Source: Hyphomonadaceae bacterium
Lineage (GTDB): Bacteria; Pseudomonadota; Alphaproteobacteria; Caulobacterales; Aquidulcibacteraceae
Length of the DNA: 64,000 bases
Direction: 5' to 3'
NCBI GenBank assembly: GCA_019753105.1
Contig: JAIELJ010000004.1
Coordinates: 62,001-126,000 of the forward strand
The notes beneath the pieces are model-generated. The model was given only the letters and a program-made list of their open reading frames with translations, was not told where the DNA came from and ran no database searches. Shown here piece by piece: positions 44,174 to 53,768 of the stretch. A program made the position numbers and the translations under genes. The stretch's first letter is position 1; each line of letters begins with the position of its first letter.

Positions 44174-45577
44174 TCATGCAGCACCCCGGTTCTGAGCTTG
44201 GCTCGACCTAGGCAGACACAAAGCGACGCGCGTGCCTTTGCCCAGGGTGCTCTCCATCGATAGTTTGCTTCCAAGCGCTCTGGCGATCGCCCGGGCAAGC
44301 GTCAGGCCAAGTCCCAGTCCGTCATGAGCGCGTGTTGTTGAGCCGTCGGCTTGACTCATGGGTTCGAAAATGCGCTGACGCTCCGCTTCATTGAGGCCAG
44401 GACCGGTGTCGGCGACCGCCAGCTCAACGCCATCTGTCAAGCGGCGCGCGGAAAAGGTAATGACGCCATTGGTGCAGAATTTCGCTGCGTTCTCGGCCAG
44501 GCACGCCAAGCATTCCAGAACCCGTTCGCTGTCAGCGTTGATGGTCTCTGACGCCAGCTCGGTGTCAACAACGACTTGATTGCCAGATTTGCTCGCCGCC
44601 GCGGCGATGCTTGTAGCGGCTGCGCTCAAAAGAGCGCCGATCTCGATATCATGCGGATCTAGATCTATCGCGCCGGCGTCCAGTTTCGATATCTCAATCA
44701 CCCGGTTGACCATCCGCAGCAATGAGCTTCCAGCAGCAGCGACATTGGCCGCATCTTGTGAATCGGCGCTCCCCGCCCGGATGTCTTCTTCCAACAGGCC
44801 CGCATATCCGATGATGTGATTGATCGGGGTGCGCAATTCATGGGTTACAGCGTGCAGGAAATGGCCTTTCGCGCGAGCAAGCGTCTCGGCTGCCTCGCGC
44901 GCGGCCTTTTCTTTGGTGATGTTCACCAAGAGCGTGTTGCGATCGAATGCAAAGATTGCCGCAGCGCTGATCAGATAGAGCAGAGCCAGCGATGCGGATA
45001 GCGCTTCGAGCGACACGCCGAGTTGGATGACTGGCAGTATAAGCGCTGCAGCCAGCGGCGGGATAAGGCCAAGAATGAGCAAACGCCTATGGTTTGCCAA
45101 GTAAACGAAGACATGGATGGCCGTCCCACCGGCCCAGGCGATCGCAAGAATAGCGCCGAGCGTTGTTCCCGACTGCCAAACCAAGAAAGGAAAAGCGCCG
45201 AATAGAGCCGCGCCAAATGCAACGACCCCAGCTTGTCGTAGACTAGCTTGCTTAGGGTCGCGATCATAGACCGGCCACACCAGCCTATTGGTCAAGAATG
45301 GTGCAAGCCAAAGCTCCCACACCGTGACCAGAGCCAGCCAGACCAATAACCAGGCGACCGGCGTCACCAAGCTTGCCGCGAGCCCCGCCAGAAGGGCGAA
45401 CGCAAGCCTGAAAGAAAAGCCACGCCTGCTCATCGCGTCCGCATCGCGCGGCGAGGCATGTGCTGGCGCCGCCGATTCCCAAAATGCCGCTGCCATGACG
45501 AGGACCTCAAGGGCGATTCGCACAAATGCTAGCGCCACGCTGGGTCGTTGCCTAACGAACGGCGCCAGTCGTTTCAC
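44174..45577 (-). CDS. Membrane sensor histidine kinase
   Basis: A ~467-residue kinase. About seven hydrophobic helices fill residues ~15-215, followed by HisKA with His in FLHAVTHELRTPINHIIGY and an HATPase domain with N-box ECLACLAENAAKFC, DTGPGL and GLGLGLTLARAIA. No receiver follows. The start is uncertain: GTG 45577 is given, with others inside the upstream gene. It overlaps the HWE kinase gene by 26 bp, so both kinases may be made together. No response regulator is adjacent. Confidence 0.85.
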   Translation of the reverse strand: MKRLAPFVRQRPSVALAFVRIALEVLVMAAAFWESAAPAHASPRDADAMSRRGFSFRLAFALLAGLAASLVTPVAWLLVWLALVTVWELWLAPFLTNRLVWPVYDRDPKQASLRQAGVVAFGAALFGAFPFLVWQSGTTLGAILAIAWAGGTAIHVFVYLANHRRLLILGLIPPLAAALILPVIQLGVSLEALSASLALLYLISAAAIFAFDRNTLLVNITKEKAAREAAETLARAKGHFLHAVTHELRTPINHIIGYAGLLEEDIRAGSADSQDAANVAAAGSSLLRMVNRVIEISKLDAGAIDLDPHDIEIGALLSAAATSIAAAASKSGNQVVVDTELASETINADSERVLECLACLAENAAKFCTNGVITFSARRLTDGVELAVADTGPGLNEAERQRIFEPMSQADGSTTRAHDGLGLGLTLARAIARALGSKLSMESTLGKGTRVALCLPRSSQAQNRGAA

Positions 45578-46724
45578 CCACGCGCGACGCGTAGCGCCTT
45601 CTAGTATTCTGTGGTCGCCACGGTCGCCATTGTCGCGACGTACAGATCGAGCCCGGGACACAGCGGCGAGATCGCTTCGAAGCGTTCGCAGCCTTAAAGC
45701 GGGGCTTGGGCTGCTGAGAGGGCTCGTGGGCTTGAGACCAAGCGGTCGAAAGTAAGGTTTTCAAGGGCGCTCTGAACTTGAATGAGGCGGTGACGGCGTT
45801 CTCGGTTATCTGATAGTCCACCTGAGTGTCTTCTGAGCCGCTGAACGCCGCACGAATGAGTGTGCTGCCAAATCCTGAGCGCGAAGGTGGATCGGCTTTG
45901 CTCGATCGACTCTCTTGCCAGTGCAAGGCGCATTGGCGTTCCTCGCATGTCCAAAACACTTCAATGCGGCCGTCGGGGCAGTGCAAGGCGCCGTATTTGA
46001 GCGCGTTGGTTCCAAGTTCGTAGAGAGCCAGCGTCAAGCCACTCGCCAGGCTCGCGGAAATAAACGTCTGCGGGCCTCGCGTGATTTGCAGCGCGGCGCT
46101 GTCCGAGAACGGCTCAAGCGCAGAGTCAATGAGCGTACCAAGGTCAACGGCGTCGGAGGCGGCGGTGATGAGGACGCTCTGCGCTCTGCTCAGCGCCGCA
46201 AGTCGCTCATCGAAGGCGTGACCGAACTCGTCGAGCGACTGCGTCCGGCGCAGCGCTTGTTTCGCAAGTGCTTGCGTCACGGTGATCAAATTCTTGATCC
46301 GGTGCACGCTCTCTCGGGCTGCGAGTGCGCCGGCTTGTTCGCTTGCGCGCAAACGGTGCAGCAAGAGTCTGGCAAAGCCGCTCACCAACGCCATGAGTGA
46401 GCCTGTGACGACGTAAACTCCAATGCTCAATGCATCGCGGGTTGTTTGCAGAGCGAAGCTCCCGTAGGGCCAGACGAAGGACCACCAAGCGATGGTGATG
46501 CTGAGAGCGCAGGCGAAGAGGCCGGCGCGGATACCGCCAACGAACCCCGCTACAACGATGGCTGGACTGAACGTTATATAGGGAGGAAGGGGCGCCCCCG
46601 CCCAGGCATCCAGCGGCAGGCGCACCAAAGCTGCAACGCCGACGCAGACCGTGGCTGCGACGAAGGCCATCGGGCTCGAGACACGCGGAAGTCGCGCGAG
46701 AATCTCCTCCGCCGGTAACTGCAC
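45552..46724 (-). CDS. HWE-type sensor histidine kinase
   Basis: A ~390-residue kinase. N-terminal helices (MAFVAATVCVGVAALVRLP..., FVGGIRAGLFACALSITIAWWSF) look like a DUF4118 module. The kinase core is HWE/HisKA_2: ESVHRIKNLITVTQALA with the phospho-His, ELGTNALKYGAL N-box, WQES and GFGSTLI. The fold should end near TASFKF, but ~70 more residues of low-complexity basic sequence follow, overlapping the next gene. GTG 46724 with a G-run before it is preferred; ATG 46670 is possible. Confidence 0.82.
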   Translation of the reverse strand: MQLPAEEILARLPRVSSPMAFVAATVCVGVAALVRLPLDAWAGAPLPPYITFSPAIVVAGFVGGIRAGLFACALSITIAWWSFVWPYGSFALQTTRDALSIGVYVVTGSLMALVSGFARLLLHRLRASEQAGALAARESVHRIKNLITVTQALAKQALRRTQSLDEFGHAFDERLAALSRAQSVLITAASDAVDLGTLIDSALEPFSDSAALQITRGPQTFISASLASGLTLALYELGTNALKYGALHCPDGRIEVFWTCEERQCALHWQESRSSKADPPSRSGFGSTLIRAAFSGSEDTQVDYQITENAVTASFKFRAPLKTLLSTAWSQAHEPSQQPKPRFKAANASKRSRRCVPGSICTSRQWRPWRPQNTRRRYASRVGETTGAVR

Positions 46725-47451
46725 TCGCCCCCCGTTGTGGCCCGCTTTTGTTAAAAATAGCGGTCGCTGCGGCGCCGGCAAGACTGACCCGCATCGGGAG
46801 GCCAGCGCGCGCGACAAACTTTGCGTGCGCAATCTTGATCCGGCCCGCAACTTTATCCCTGCGAGGAACTCACGGGCCCACTTGATCCAGGCGCCGCGTG
46901 CAATGTGCGCGACATAAACTCATACCGTCGCTTGCAGCCCTGGTGAGCGCCAGGCCAGCGCTGGTGCGCATCGTCGTCAGCATAGCGGCGGGATTGATCC
47001 GCCGTTTCTGAACTCTCGAAAATTTCTCTTTCGGCGATGTTGAAAGCGCAATGCGGCCGCCCAACAGCGCTGGCGCTCGATCCGGCGACAGCCACGCGCG
47101 CCCCGACCAATCTGGAAGCGATGTTGGCGCTGCCCCCAGCAGCGTGAGCCAATGCGGGGTCTCGCTCTCTTCATCGCCGGGAACCAGGCCGCGCGCCTTC
47201 ATGTCCGATGCTGGGCGATGAAATTGTCTGGCCGGTTAGAGAGATCGACATGCTCTCGCCGCGAAAGTCCTCGCTCCGGCGAACCACTCAGCCGTTCGCT
47301 TTTCGCGCATCGCCGGCAAGTTTCCGTTGAGACGCCGGCGCACTCGGCCCGAGAGATTCGAAAGAGCGTGTCGATGAGCCAGAAGTGGCCCTTATCCGCC
47401 GCTCAAGATTGGCCAGCTGCTTGCAAAGATGCGTAGGTTCACCGGCGCCCA
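46725..47451. other. 727-bp region without a recognised gene
   Basis: Between the HWE kinase start and the end of a serine hydrolase gene there is no frame with protein-like composition on either strand. No strong terminator or tandem repeat was found. It may hold a long leader or a small RNA, but nothing direct supports that. Confidence 0.35.
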
Positions 47452-48888
47452 TTAGCGGAAAGCGAGACTAAGGTGGCGACTAGCGCTCAACCGCGCCTCG
47501 TGGGCGCCGCCCTGCGTTGCTCGCAGATCGTAGACGCCGACTGGGGTGACCATGGCGGCGCGATCAATTGCGCCGTCGGATGAAACGGCGATGATCTGTA
47601 GCTCGGTTGCGTCCCGCTGCGGGAACGCATTGAGCCAGTCGCCGAAGGCGTTGGTCGCGGAAATGCGGCCACGGCAAACGCCATGGTCCAATTCGAACCG
47701 CACCGTACCGCGGATGGCTTGATTGCCGAAGCGACCCTCAAATCGCGTCGCCGCAAGCGGGCAGGGCGCAGCCACGTTCGAAGCGGAAGGGCTGCGAAAC
47801 GGCGCGGCCAGCATCATGGCCGTCTGTTCGATCGACGCCGTCCACAGGGCGTTTGACAACACGCTGACGCTGTCGCCGCTTTCAGGATAGAGTACGAGCG
47901 CGCTGCGCGCGCCATCGGTCACCCCGGCATGGTGGACGATACGCGCGCCGTCCTGGTCGCGGCCGATGCGCCAGCCAAAGCCCACGGCGGCATCGGCGTC
48001 TTCCATCACGATCGAGCCATCACTCAGCGTCGCCGGCGTCCACATCGTGTCGCGCGTCGCCTGCGAGATGATGGCGCCTGAGAGCACGCGGGCGCCGAAC
48101 AGCGCCAGGTCGCGTGACGAGCCGCGAAAGCCGGCGCCGCCCCAGGAATAGGAATAATCGTGCGGCGCGATGGGCGTGACGCCACCAGCGATATCGTAAT
48201 TGATCGTGGCGTTTGGATCGCCGCCTATGTCCGGCCGGATGTCGAGGTCGTATAACAGCACGCGCGCCGCGTAGTCGAGGAATGGTTCGTCCGCGCTTTC
48301 TTCGACCACCGCACTGAGGAGGGTGTAGCCGAACGAGCTATAAGTGTAGGCAGCGCCCGGTTCGGCGAGCAGGGTTCGGCCGGAAAACACCCCGACGGCG
48401 TCAGCGGTCGTGGCGAAGCGTACGCCGCCGCGCTCGGAATCTCTGTTCTGATAGTGCGGGATGCCGGATGTATGCGCCGCCAATTGCCGCGCGCTGATCG
48501 CCGGCCAGGTATCGGGAAGGTAGCGCACGATGGAGCGCACCGGCGCATCGAGGTCGAGCCGGCCGTCTTGGGCAAGCCGCGCCGCCGCAGTTGCGGTGAT
48601 CAATTTGGAGACGCTGGCGAGACGGAAGGTCGTGTCTGCGTCGACGTGCAGGCGGCGCTCGACATCGCGCAAACCCGCCGCGCCCAACCAGACGACCTCG
48701 CCGTTGCGGACGAGGGCCGCCGACATGCCGGGCACGCCATTGGCCTCGACCAACGCCTCCAAGATGGTGTCTGAGATGCGCGCCGCACTGGCGCGCCCGG
48801 TCTCGGCCGTTGCGCTTGACCCGAGCGCCAAGGCGCAAAGCGCGCCCGCCGCCAGAGGGCCGAACGTGTAGCGGAGGGATTTGTGCAT
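47452..48888 (-). CDS. Secreted serine hydrolase (class C beta-lactamase-like)
   Basis: A 478-residue protein with a signal peptide (FGPLAAGALCALALGSSATAET). The nucleophile motif is S92-V-S-K95; a second motif is YSSFGYTLL, and a C-terminal ~110-residue beta domain follows the lactamase fold. It probably cleaves D-peptides or esters in the periplasm. It is divergent from a winged-helix membrane regulator gene with 118 bp between, so that regulator is the likely controller. Confidence 0.88.
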   Translation of the reverse strand: MHKSLRYTFGPLAAGALCALALGSSATAETGRASAARISDTILEALVEANGVPGMSAALVRNGEVVWLGAAGLRDVERRLHVDADTTFRLASVSKLITATAAARLAQDGRLDLDAPVRSIVRYLPDTWPAISARQLAAHTSGIPHYQNRDSERGGVRFATTADAVGVFSGRTLLAEPGAAYTYSSFGYTLLSAVVEESADEPFLDYAARVLLYDLDIRPDIGGDPNATINYDIAGGVTPIAPHDYSYSWGGAGFRGSSRDLALFGARVLSGAIISQATRDTMWTPATLSDGSIVMEDADAAVGFGWRIGRDQDGARIVHHAGVTDGARSALVLYPESGDSVSVLSNALWTASIEQTAMMLAAPFRSPSASNVAAPCPLAATRFEGRFGNQAIRGTVRFELDHGVCRGRISATNAFGDWLNAFPQRDATELQIIAVSSDGAIDRAAMVTPVGVYDLRATQGGAHEARLSASRHLSLAFR

Positions 48889-49006
48889 CCGTCTTGTCCT
48901 TGATGAGCAATGGCGCGGGCGCCTTGTTGAGGCCGCGAGGAGCGCCCATAAGCCCTGCGCCGGCAAGAAAAGCTTGGTGAAGTTCGGAAAAGATCACGCA
49001 ACATCA

Positions 49007-50236
49007 ATGTCTTCGACCGATAGCGCCGCCGCCGAAAGACTGGACTTATGCATCCGCACGCAACGCGTTCGCTTCGCCGGGCGCGAAGCGAAGCTGCCGG
49101 ATCTGTCGTTTCGTCTGCTCCAGCTGCTGAGCCAACGGGCGCCAGCGGCGGTGAGTTACGACGATATTGAAGCCGTGGTTTGGGCCGCGCACGTGACCCG
49201 CGAGACCATAAAGCAACGGGCCAAGCTCTTACGCGACGCGCTGGTCGCGTTGGGCTTGCCAGAAGACGCGATCGCCGCCGTGCGTTCGGTCGGTTACCGA
49301 TTGACCGTCCCGGCCGGCGTCTATGAGGCCCCCGTACGCGGCGCAGTCCTTGGGCGGCTCCGCGACTGGCGCGCGTTCGCGGCGGCGGGCGGGTTTGTTG
49401 TGACGATCGCCATTGTGGCGTTGATCGCTAGCGGGCTTTGGCGTCAGCCGCCGAACGCGCTTCAAATAGAGATCGTCCAGACGCAGGCATCGCCCAACTT
49501 TGACCCCCAGACCCTGAGCGATGTTTCCCGGGACTTGGCCAATTATCTCGCGCGCGTGGAGGGCGTCGATGTGCTGGCGGATGCATCGTCGGCAGGACGA
49601 GCAAGCGACCTCATCGTCGATTTCGCGATCACGGGGCCAGCGACGGACGCCCGTCTTTCGCTGCGGCTGATTGATCGGCACAGCGGCCTCATCCTGTGGG
49701 CTGAAGACTATCGGTTCGCCGCCTCGGATTACGACCGTTCGCTGGCGCACTTCGCCAGCAATGTGCACGCCAATGTGGAAACGCTCAGCCTTAAGCTCGG
49801 GCGCAACGGCCAAGAGCGCCAGCCGCGCGCGGCGAAGGAGGAGTACGATGCGATCCTTGCTTTAGCCCGCGGCGCCGGAGAACAGGAGTTGCTGGCCGCG
49901 CAACGGCGATTGGACGTGTTGCTGGCGCAGCGACCTGGGTTTGCTCTGGCGCGTGCGCTGCGTGTTCGCGTCTTGGCTGATTTGGTTTTGCGCTACGGTC
50001 ACGATCCGCGCCTGGCCGCGAGCGCCGTCACTGAGGCGCGTTCGCTGGTCGAGACTTATCCTTTCGCGGCGGATTTCAAGTACACGCTGGCGCGCGCTCA
50101 GTTAGCGGCGGGCGACCGGGCCGGCGCCTTGCAAAACCTCTATGCCGCAGCGCGCGCCCTCCCGTTCCTCGAACGCGATATCCTGGTGTTGGAACGCGAG
50201 ATCGCTGCAACGGGCTCGGCCGCGCCGTCGCGCTGA
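49007..50236 (+). CDS. Winged-helix transmembrane regulator (CadC/ToxR-like)
   Basis: A 409-residue protein. Residues ~10-105 form an OmpR-type winged helix (KLPDLSFRLLQLLSQRAPAAVSYDDIEAVVW...AIAAVRSVGYRLTV). A transmembrane helix (FAAAGGFVVTIAIVALIASGLW) follows, and the C-terminal ~270 residues are periplasmic and TPR-like. Such proteins bind promoters from the membrane and respond to periplasmic signals without phosphorylation. The divergent serine hydrolase gene is the expected target. Confidence 0.85.
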   Translation: MSSTDSAAAERLDLCIRTQRVRFAGREAKLPDLSFRLLQLLSQRAPAAVSYDDIEAVVWAAHVTRETIKQRAKLLRDALVALGLPEDAIAAVRSVGYRLTVPAGVYEAPVRGAVLGRLRDWRAFAAAGGFVVTIAIVALIASGLWRQPPNALQIEIVQTQASPNFDPQTLSDVSRDLANYLARVEGVDVLADASSAGRASDLIVDFAITGPATDARLSLRLIDRHSGLILWAEDYRFAASDYDRSLAHFASNVHANVETLSLKLGRNGQERQPRAAKEEYDAILALARGAGEQELLAAQRRLDVLLAQRPGFALARALRVRVLADLVLRYGHDPRLAASAVTEARSLVETYPFAADFKYTLARAQLAAGDRAGALQNLYAAARALPFLERDILVLEREIAATGSAAPSR

Positions 50237-50255
50237 GCATCTGCAGGATGGTCCG

Positions 50256-50849
50256 TCACCTCCGCACGGCAATGGGCCGAGAGGATCGGCGCATGCGGAT
50301 TCCGCGCACAGACTCTGTCAATTTGTGCACGATCCGGTCTAACGATTTTCCCGCCGACCCGAGACTGAACACGGCTGCAAGATCGGCCGGACGGGTCTCG
50401 GCATACAACATCGAAATGTCGCCGCCCTGGGAATGTCCGATCAGCAGAACCTTTTCGGCGCTGGCGAGGCGCCGCTCGCGCAATGCCTCAATCACAAAAG
50501 CGATATTGGCGGCGCCGCGTTCCCAGATCGGGCGGCGCAACGTTGCGATGTCGCCGGAGCTTGCCGGGGCTTCGTCGCCTTCCAAGTCGTGCTGGATTGC
50601 GGCGACGACATAGCCGCGTGCGGCTAGGTGCGACGCCAAAAAACTATAAGCGTCTGGCGGCGCGCCATAACCGGACGACAGGACGGCGAGCGGTCGCGGG
50701 TTGTCGTCGGCGCCATAGATAATGACTGGGATGCTGCGCTGCCTTTCGAGGTCGAAGAAATCGAGCCGTTCCGGGGTGCGCCAAGTCGGGGTTACGCACG
50801 CGCTCGCGATGAGAAGCGCTGACATTATCAATACTTGGACAGGCTTCAT
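50256..50849 (-). CDS. Alpha/beta-hydrolase lipoprotein, probably C-terminally truncated
   Basis: A 197-residue protein with a lipobox (LLIASAC) and an alpha/beta-hydrolase core: SSGYGAPPDAYSFLASHLAARGYVVAAIQHD and nucleophile GHSQGG. Only ~55 residues follow the nucleophile, too few for the catalytic acid and His, and the last ~20 are Arg-rich (IRMRRSSRPIAVRR). The gene is therefore likely truncated or frameshifted. Related lipases are esterase or PAF-acetylhydrolase-like. Confidence 0.62.
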   Translation of the reverse strand: MKPVQVLIMSALLIASACVTPTWRTPERLDFFDLERQRSIPVIIYGADDNPRPLAVLSSGYGAPPDAYSFLASHLAARGYVVAAIQHDLEGDEAPASSGDIATLRRPIWERGAANIAFVIEALRERRLASAEKVLLIGHSQGGDISMLYAETRPADLAAVFSLGSAGKSLDRIVHKLTESVRGIRMRRSSRPIAVRR

Positions 50850-50899
50850 GTTTTGCCGTGTTTCACACGTCGACCCCTTAATCTGGGCGACGCCATTGC

Positions 50900-51358
50900 T
50901 CAACGTGCGGCGTTCTCGGTCATTCCGAGTCCCTTGCCAAGAACAAGTCGGACCAGCAGGTAGCAAAGTAAGCCGACGGGGCCGAACAGGAAAACGAGAA
51001 GCAACGCGGGGATGATCGTCAAATGCGGTAAACCAAGACGAAACGCGTCACGCGCGATCCAGGCGCCGACAAAAAGGTCGAACACCAGATAGTGCGTCCA
51101 GCCCAAGATGATGCCGTTAGGGTGGCTAAACAGCGCCGTCACGCCGCCCAGTGAGGTCAAGTGGCCCTGGGGTGAGGCCTGACCAAAGAAAATCGCTGCG
51201 CAAGCGCTGGCAATGTAGATGAAGCCAAGCGCAATTGGATAAAGTCCTGAATGGACGGTCGCTTTCGTCAGACCCGCTCGTGGAAGAAGCAACAGCAGCG
51301 CCCATGCGGGAACGACGGATGCATTCAATGCAAGATACGCTATTTCCCACGTCATCAT
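50900..51358 (-). CDS. ABA4-like membrane protein
   Basis: A 152-residue protein with four helices: an N-terminal pair, FSHPNGIILGWTHYLVFDLFVGAWIARDA, and IIPALLLVFLFGPVGLLCYLLVR. These phrases match the ABA4/DUF4281 family, named after a plant protein needed for neoxanthin synthesis; bacterial members are of unknown role. ATG 51355 or 51358 may be used. It is a single gene. Confidence 0.8.
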   Translation of the reverse strand: MMTWEIAYLALNASVVPAWALLLLLPRAGLTKATVHSGLYPIALGFIYIASACAAIFFGQASPQGHLTSLGGVTALFSHPNGIILGWTHYLVFDLFVGAWIARDAFRLGLPHLTIIPALLLVFLFGPVGLLCYLLVRLVLGKGLGMTENAAR

Positions 51359-51468
51359 GCTCGCTCCCGGCCGCCATGTTTCAAGGCCGCCCCTAGTTCT
51401 GGCTTGGATTCGCTGCTTTGCACTTCGAGTTTGCGTCCGCTGGCCGCCTCACTGCGCGCCGACATTGT

Positions 51469-52347
51469 CTAGCCATTTCCCCGGTCATAGCCGAATAGCG
51501 CGCCCGACTTCGCTAGAGGCTCAATGGCCAGTATGTGCCACGCACCGAACACCACCATGACGCGCGGGTGTGCTGTACTCATCTCTCGGATCACGCTGCA
51601 TAAGCGCTGATCGCGCAACTCGTGCGAGAGGCGCGCGAGGTGGTTGAGCGGGCCGCGCTCGACAAGCGGCGATGCCATCTCGTAATTCCATGGCCGCGTA
51701 CTTGGCGGGTACCCAACAACGCGCTCAAACGCGGCCTCGAAACCGCTCCACGAACGATGCGCGGGATTGTCGGGCAAGCCATTGGCGACGAGATATGTTC
51801 GGTGAAATTCAGCGTACTCGTTTGCGGAGGCGCCAAGATCGCCTCCCATGCCGACGATCAATCGTTGCGCTGTCAAGAAAACGAGTGCGGCTTCGACTCC
51901 CGAGCGCTCCGCGAGCAGCGGGAATTCCTCCGCTTCGCGCAAATCGCCAGATCGCATTGGAATGCCGCGGACGTAAGCGAGATGCGCCGCAAAGCCGATA
52001 TCGCCGGCGGCCGCAATTGCAGCTTGACGATCGCCGAGCGCGCGTGGCGCGACGTTTTCGTGCACAAGACAATCGGGCGCAAAGGCTGCGAAAGCGCGCT
52101 CAAGTGCGTCGAATAGGGGATCTGCTGGGTCACGGCTATGCACGACTCCCAGCAAAGCAATCGCGCGCGCACCGTTTTGGACAGTGACGACATAAGGGTT
52201 TTCCGAAGGCCGGCCTTCGCTGTCGAGCGGCAGCTCTAGATAGGAGCGGGGCCGGTTCATGCCGGCGCAGCCCGCGGCTGCGAGCAGCAAGAGCGCCCAG
52301 CGCCGCGATGGCAAGGTGTGCCACGCGGCTCGGAAATTGCGGCTCAT
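51469..52347 (-). CDS. TraB/TIKI-like lipoprotein
   Basis: A 292-residue protein with a signal and lipobox-like LLLAAAGCAG. The core begins AIALLGVVHSRDPADPLFDALERAFAAFAPDCLVHE and ends VMVVFGAWHILAIEPL; the paired GxxH-type motifs at both ends are like the TraB/GumN/TIKI metallopeptidase fold. This is a distant resemblance. It overlaps the serine hydrolase gene by 4 bp and is the last gene of the GlxA-hydrolase unit. Confidence 0.55.
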   Translation of the reverse strand: MSRNFRAAWHTLPSRRWALLLLAAAGCAGMNRPRSYLELPLDSEGRPSENPYVVTVQNGARAIALLGVVHSRDPADPLFDALERAFAAFAPDCLVHENVAPRALGDRQAAIAAAGDIGFAAHLAYVRGIPMRSGDLREAEEFPLLAERSGVEAALVFLTAQRLIVGMGGDLGASANEYAEFHRTYLVANGLPDNPAHRSWSGFEAAFERVVGYPPSTRPWNYEMASPLVERGPLNHLARLSHELRDQRLCSVIREMSTAHPRVMVVFGAWHILAIEPLAKSGALFGYDRGNG

Positions 52348-53768
52348 GGGCGTTGCATTTCTCCGACCAAGGCGCGCAACACATTGAGAGTGGGGTCATC
52401 GTCATTGTAATTGCCGCCGGTCATGACGATGACTGCGTCGAGCGAAGGGACCACGTAGATGCGTTGGCCGCCATTGCCCATCGCCGCATGAACGATGATC
52501 GGTGCAGCGCCCGGTTCGCTCTCGACCGCAAACGTCCACCAGAATCTTGAATAGCGCCGCCAAGATCCAACTGCGGTCGTCGCGTTAAAGGTTTCATCGA
52601 TCCAGCGGCTGTCGATGACGCGCCGGCCATCCGCGATGCCGCCATTGAGGTAAAGACGCCCGAAGCGCAGCATGTCGCGCGGCCGCATCTGCAGCGCCGC
52701 GACATGGCCGTCGCCTTTCCAGGTCGGGCTGAAATCCCATTGTAGACGCGCCACATCGATTCCGATGCGCGCAAACAGGTGCTGGGCGGCGTAATTGGTG
52801 AGCGATTGGCCGCTTCTGATCTCAATCAGGCGCCCAACGGCGATGACGGCGCCAGAGCAATAATGGCCGGTGTTCGCATTCACCGGCGCTGCCGGGAGCG
52901 CCAACAAGAAGCGCACCCAATCCTCATCACGCATCATTTCGAGTTCGCGTCCAGGAGAGGTCTCGTCGAAATCGTCGCAAGCAAGCCCTGTCCGCATGTC
53001 GAGGACATCGCGCAAAGCGACGGTCTCCAACCCTGACGTAAGCGTCACGCCATAGTGCTGGGCGAGCGACGACCAGATCGGTTCGTCCAAGCGGATCAGA
53101 TTTTGTGCGACAGCGATTGCCGCGAGTGCGCCGTGAAAGCTCTTGGTCGCCGAGCGCAAATCGTGGGTTTCGTCGGCAGTGTAACCGTAGAAATATTCCT
53201 CGAGCACCAGGCGGTCATGACGATAGACCAAAAGCGCATGCACGCCTTCATACGCCTGATCGCGCGTAAGTCTGGCGATCAGATCGGCGGCGGCTTCGGG
53301 ACGGATATTGGCGTGGGCAAGGCCCGCCGTCTCGATGCCGGCCTCAGCGCGCGGCCGCGCATAGACCCATGTCTCACCGCTCGGACGCGGCGCGAGCAGC
53401 GCTCGCACGCGCGCCGGCACCTCGGCGCTGAGGCGCGCATATCGGCCGTTGTCGTCAGACGCGGCGATAATGGTTCCCCGCTCATCGCGCTCGAAGCTGA
53501 CTTCCGCGCCGGCGCTGTTGCGCCATGCCGCTCCATCCTGACGCAGTGGATAGACTTCCCTGCCAATGACAGCAGCGAGTCCGGCTTCATCCTGGACCAG
53601 CCAAATGACGCCTGAAGGCGTCTGGTAGGTCCCTTCCGCCGCCGCAGGCATAAGGACGGTTTGTGCAGGGGCGCTCCTCGAAGTCGTAGGCGAGGCGCAG
53701 GCAGCAGCGAGCGCGCACGCCGTCAAGACGCTGATCGCAAGCTGGCGCTGAAATGTTGGTGACGTCAT
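52344..53768 (-). CDS. Serine hydrolase lipoprotein (class C beta-lactamase-like)
   Basis: A 474-residue protein with a lipobox (ACALAAAC), an N-terminal beta-rich extension of ~120 residues and then a beta-lactamase-like domain with S206-A-T-K209 and the YCSGA motif. It is coupled to the GlxA-type regulator upstream (4-bp overlap) and the TraB-like gene downstream (4-bp overlap). Likely a periplasmic peptidase or esterase under control of that regulator. Confidence 0.88.
   Translation of the reverse strand: MTSPTFQRQLAISVLTACALAAACASPTTSRSAPAQTVLMPAAAEGTYQTPSGVIWLVQDEAGLAAVIGREVYPLRQDGAAWRNSAGAEVSFERDERGTIIAASDDNGRYARLSAEVPARVRALLAPRPSGETWVYARPRAEAGIETAGLAHANIRPEAAADLIARLTRDQAYEGVHALLVYRHDRLVLEEYFYGYTADETHDLRSATKSFHGALAAIAVAQNLIRLDEPIWSSLAQHYGVTLTSGLETVALRDVLDMRTGLACDDFDETSPGRELEMMRDEDWVRFLLALPAAPVNANTGHYCSGAVIAVGRLIEIRSGQSLTNYAAQHLFARIGIDVARLQWDFSPTWKGDGHVAALQMRPRDMLRFGRLYLNGGIADGRRVIDSRWIDETFNATTAVGSWRRYSRFWWTFAVESEPGAAPIIVHAAMGNGGQRIYVVPSLDAVIVMTGGNYNDDDPTLNVLRALVGEMQRP

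Noticed and set aside
47152-47436. 94-codon + strand frame in the empty region before the serine hydrolase
   Set aside because: No family, no ribosome site and a basic, low-information sequence.
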